Below are positions 5,153 to 5,828 of a DNA stretch of 5,828 nucleotides, piece by piece. The notes under the pieces were generated by a model, which searched no databases, was not told the origin of the DNA, and saw only the letters and a program-made list of their open reading frames with translations. The translations under genes were made by a program, and so were the position numbers. Origin of the DNA: Synergistaceae bacterium (GTDB taxonomy: Bacteria > Synergistota > Synergistia > Synergistales > Synergistaceae); contig JAUNNW010000092.1 of NCBI GenBank assembly GCA_030531285.1, forward strand, positions 1 through 5,828, written 5' to 3'. The first letter of the stretch is position 1. The number at the start of each line of letters is the position of its first letter.

Positions 5153-5809
5153 TTATATTCTTCTTTCCCTCACCGTTTTTTCTTTTCCCCATTCAAGCGC
5201 GAGGAGGAAATTTCTTGCTTTCATTTCTTCAAGCTGCGGCGTGATTTCGGCTGTTCTGACAAGTGGTATTTCAAGCCGCACTTCGACTGATTCGCCGTAG
5301 CTCAGAGCTCTGTTTTCTTCGCCGAAGCTATATTTGTCAAGGGTTGTCAGCAGCGTTTTTGAATAATCGTAGCCGCAGACAAGCCTGAGCGGAAGACAGA
5401 ATTCCATTTCCACAGCTTCGCAGGCTTCTGCGGCAAGCCTTGCTGCGTCCCCGTAAGCGTCAATAAGCCCTCTTATGCCGAGCTTTATGCCTCCGAAATA
5501 GCGCGTTACGACCAGCAGAGTATTGTCCAGCCCGCAGCGTTTCAAAGCGCCGAGAATGGGGCGGCCTGCAGTTCCTGCGGGCTCTCCCGCATCTGAACAG
5601 TGTTCAAGTACGCTGCTTGTTCCTATTCTGTATGCCCAGCAGTAGTGTGTTGCCTTCGGGAATTTTACGCTTATTTCTTTCAGCTTTTCCTGTGCTTCGG
5701 CAGCGTCCAAAACCTTGCGCACGGAGCCTATGAAACGCGAGCGCTTTACAGTTGTTTCAACGTCGGTCTCAAGCGACGGAGCCCTGAAAAAAGCGTTTAC
5801 TGAATCCAT
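5153..5809 (-). CDS. yigZ: YigZ/IMPACT (UPF0029) family protein
   Basis: A 218-residue cytoplasmic protein of the YigZ/IMPACT family. The N-terminal domain has KRSRFIGSV (22-30), FPKATHYCWAYRIG (50-63), the hallmark SDAGEPAGTAGRPIL (72-86), and VVTRYFGGIKLG (100-111) followed by IRGLIDAYGDAA (112-123), where many homologues have TGGLVRAY. The C-terminal region (about 139-205) fits the DUF1949 ferredoxin-like domain. Eukaryotic IMPACT modulates the Gcn2 kinase; the bacterial role is not settled, and a link to translation or nucleic-acid binding is only suggested. The ATG at 5809 is the only workable start: an in-frame TAA lies 6 bases upstream, and no ATG, GTG or TTG follows before the conserved core. 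The purine-rich AGAGGG directly abuts the ATG, an unusually tight ribosome-binding arrangement. It is the first visible gene of a minus-strand unit that may extend right of the window. Confidence 0.93.
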   Translation of the reverse strand: MDSVNAFFRAPSLETDVETTVKRSRFIGSVRKVLDAAEAQEKLKEISVKFPKATHYCWAYRIGTSSVLEHCSDAGEPAGTAGRPILGALKRCGLDNTLLVVTRYFGGIKLGIRGLIDAYGDAARLAAEACEAVEMEFCLPLRLVCGYDYSKTLLTTLDKYSFGEENRALSYGESVEVRLEIPLVRTAEITPQLEEMKARNFLLALEWGKEKTVRERRI

Positions 5810-5815
5810 CCCTCT
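5810..5815 (-). promoter_or_regulatory. Abutting Shine-Dalgarno of yigZ
   Basis: On the minus strand AGAGGG runs straight into the ATG, with at most one or two spacer bases after the core AGAG. A GGAAG lies 14 bases upstream (5824-5828), too far for standard pairing. The start may depend on coupling to an upstream gene; TAA at 5816-5818 could be such a gene's stop, but too little sequence is present to tell. Confidence 0.3.
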
Positions 5816-5828
5816 TTAAGCCGCTTCC

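Noticed and set aside
1..5828. Phage, transposon or novel defence system
   Set aside because: All five genes are recognisable core or signalling families with similar base composition, and no integrase, transposase or toxin-antitoxin signature was seen.

Overview
The window is an ordinary bacterial chromosomal segment with five complete protein genes in short, well-punctuated transcription units. Base composition is roughly balanced. Promoters are sigma-70-like with TATAAT -10 boxes, Shine-Dalgarno sites are GGAGG-like, and intrinsic terminators with T-tracts close the units. This style fits Bacillota or Synergistota-like gut or anaerobic bacteria, but the lineage is an inference and the sequence does not fix it. 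I see no phage, transposase, CRISPR array or defence genes.

Left edge (1-125): two tandem copies of a 25-base unit beginning CGCAGAATGACGG, then an intrinsic terminator that probably ends an upstream gene outside the window, then an extended -10 promoter. Next comes tyrS (159-1430, +), a class I tyrosyl-tRNA synthetase with a C-terminal S4 domain. Its leader is only about 35 nt, so no T-box fits.

Centre (1431-3493): a perfect 17-bp inverted repeat (1454-1493) separates tyrS from a convergent two-component pair on the minus strand and has T-rich flanks in both directions. The pair is a NarL/LuxR-type response regulator (2542-3201) followed by a HisKA_3-type histidine kinase (1505-2545), joined by an ATGA overlap. 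The kinase has two membrane helices but almost no extracytoplasmic loop. The promoter of the pair carries a palindrome in its spacer and two TTTACGCA direct repeats 11 bp apart just upstream of the -35, a candidate autoregulatory site.

Right half (3494-5828): ilvE (3494-4561, +), a branched-chain aminotransferase, has its own strong promoter, preceded by an orphan terminator-like hairpin. A bidirectional terminator (4584-4614) lies between ilvE and a convergent minus-strand pair: a YigZ/IMPACT-family protein (5153-5809), then a MazG/PRA-PH-like NTP pyrophosphohydrolase (4646-5110), 42 bases apart and probably co-transcribed.

The genes are housekeeping (aminoacylation, branched-chain amino acid metabolism, nucleotide clean-up) plus one signalling pair. 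They form independent units rather than one pathway. The least explained parts are the regulatory region at 3202-3493, the sensor-poor kinase, and the left-edge repeat.
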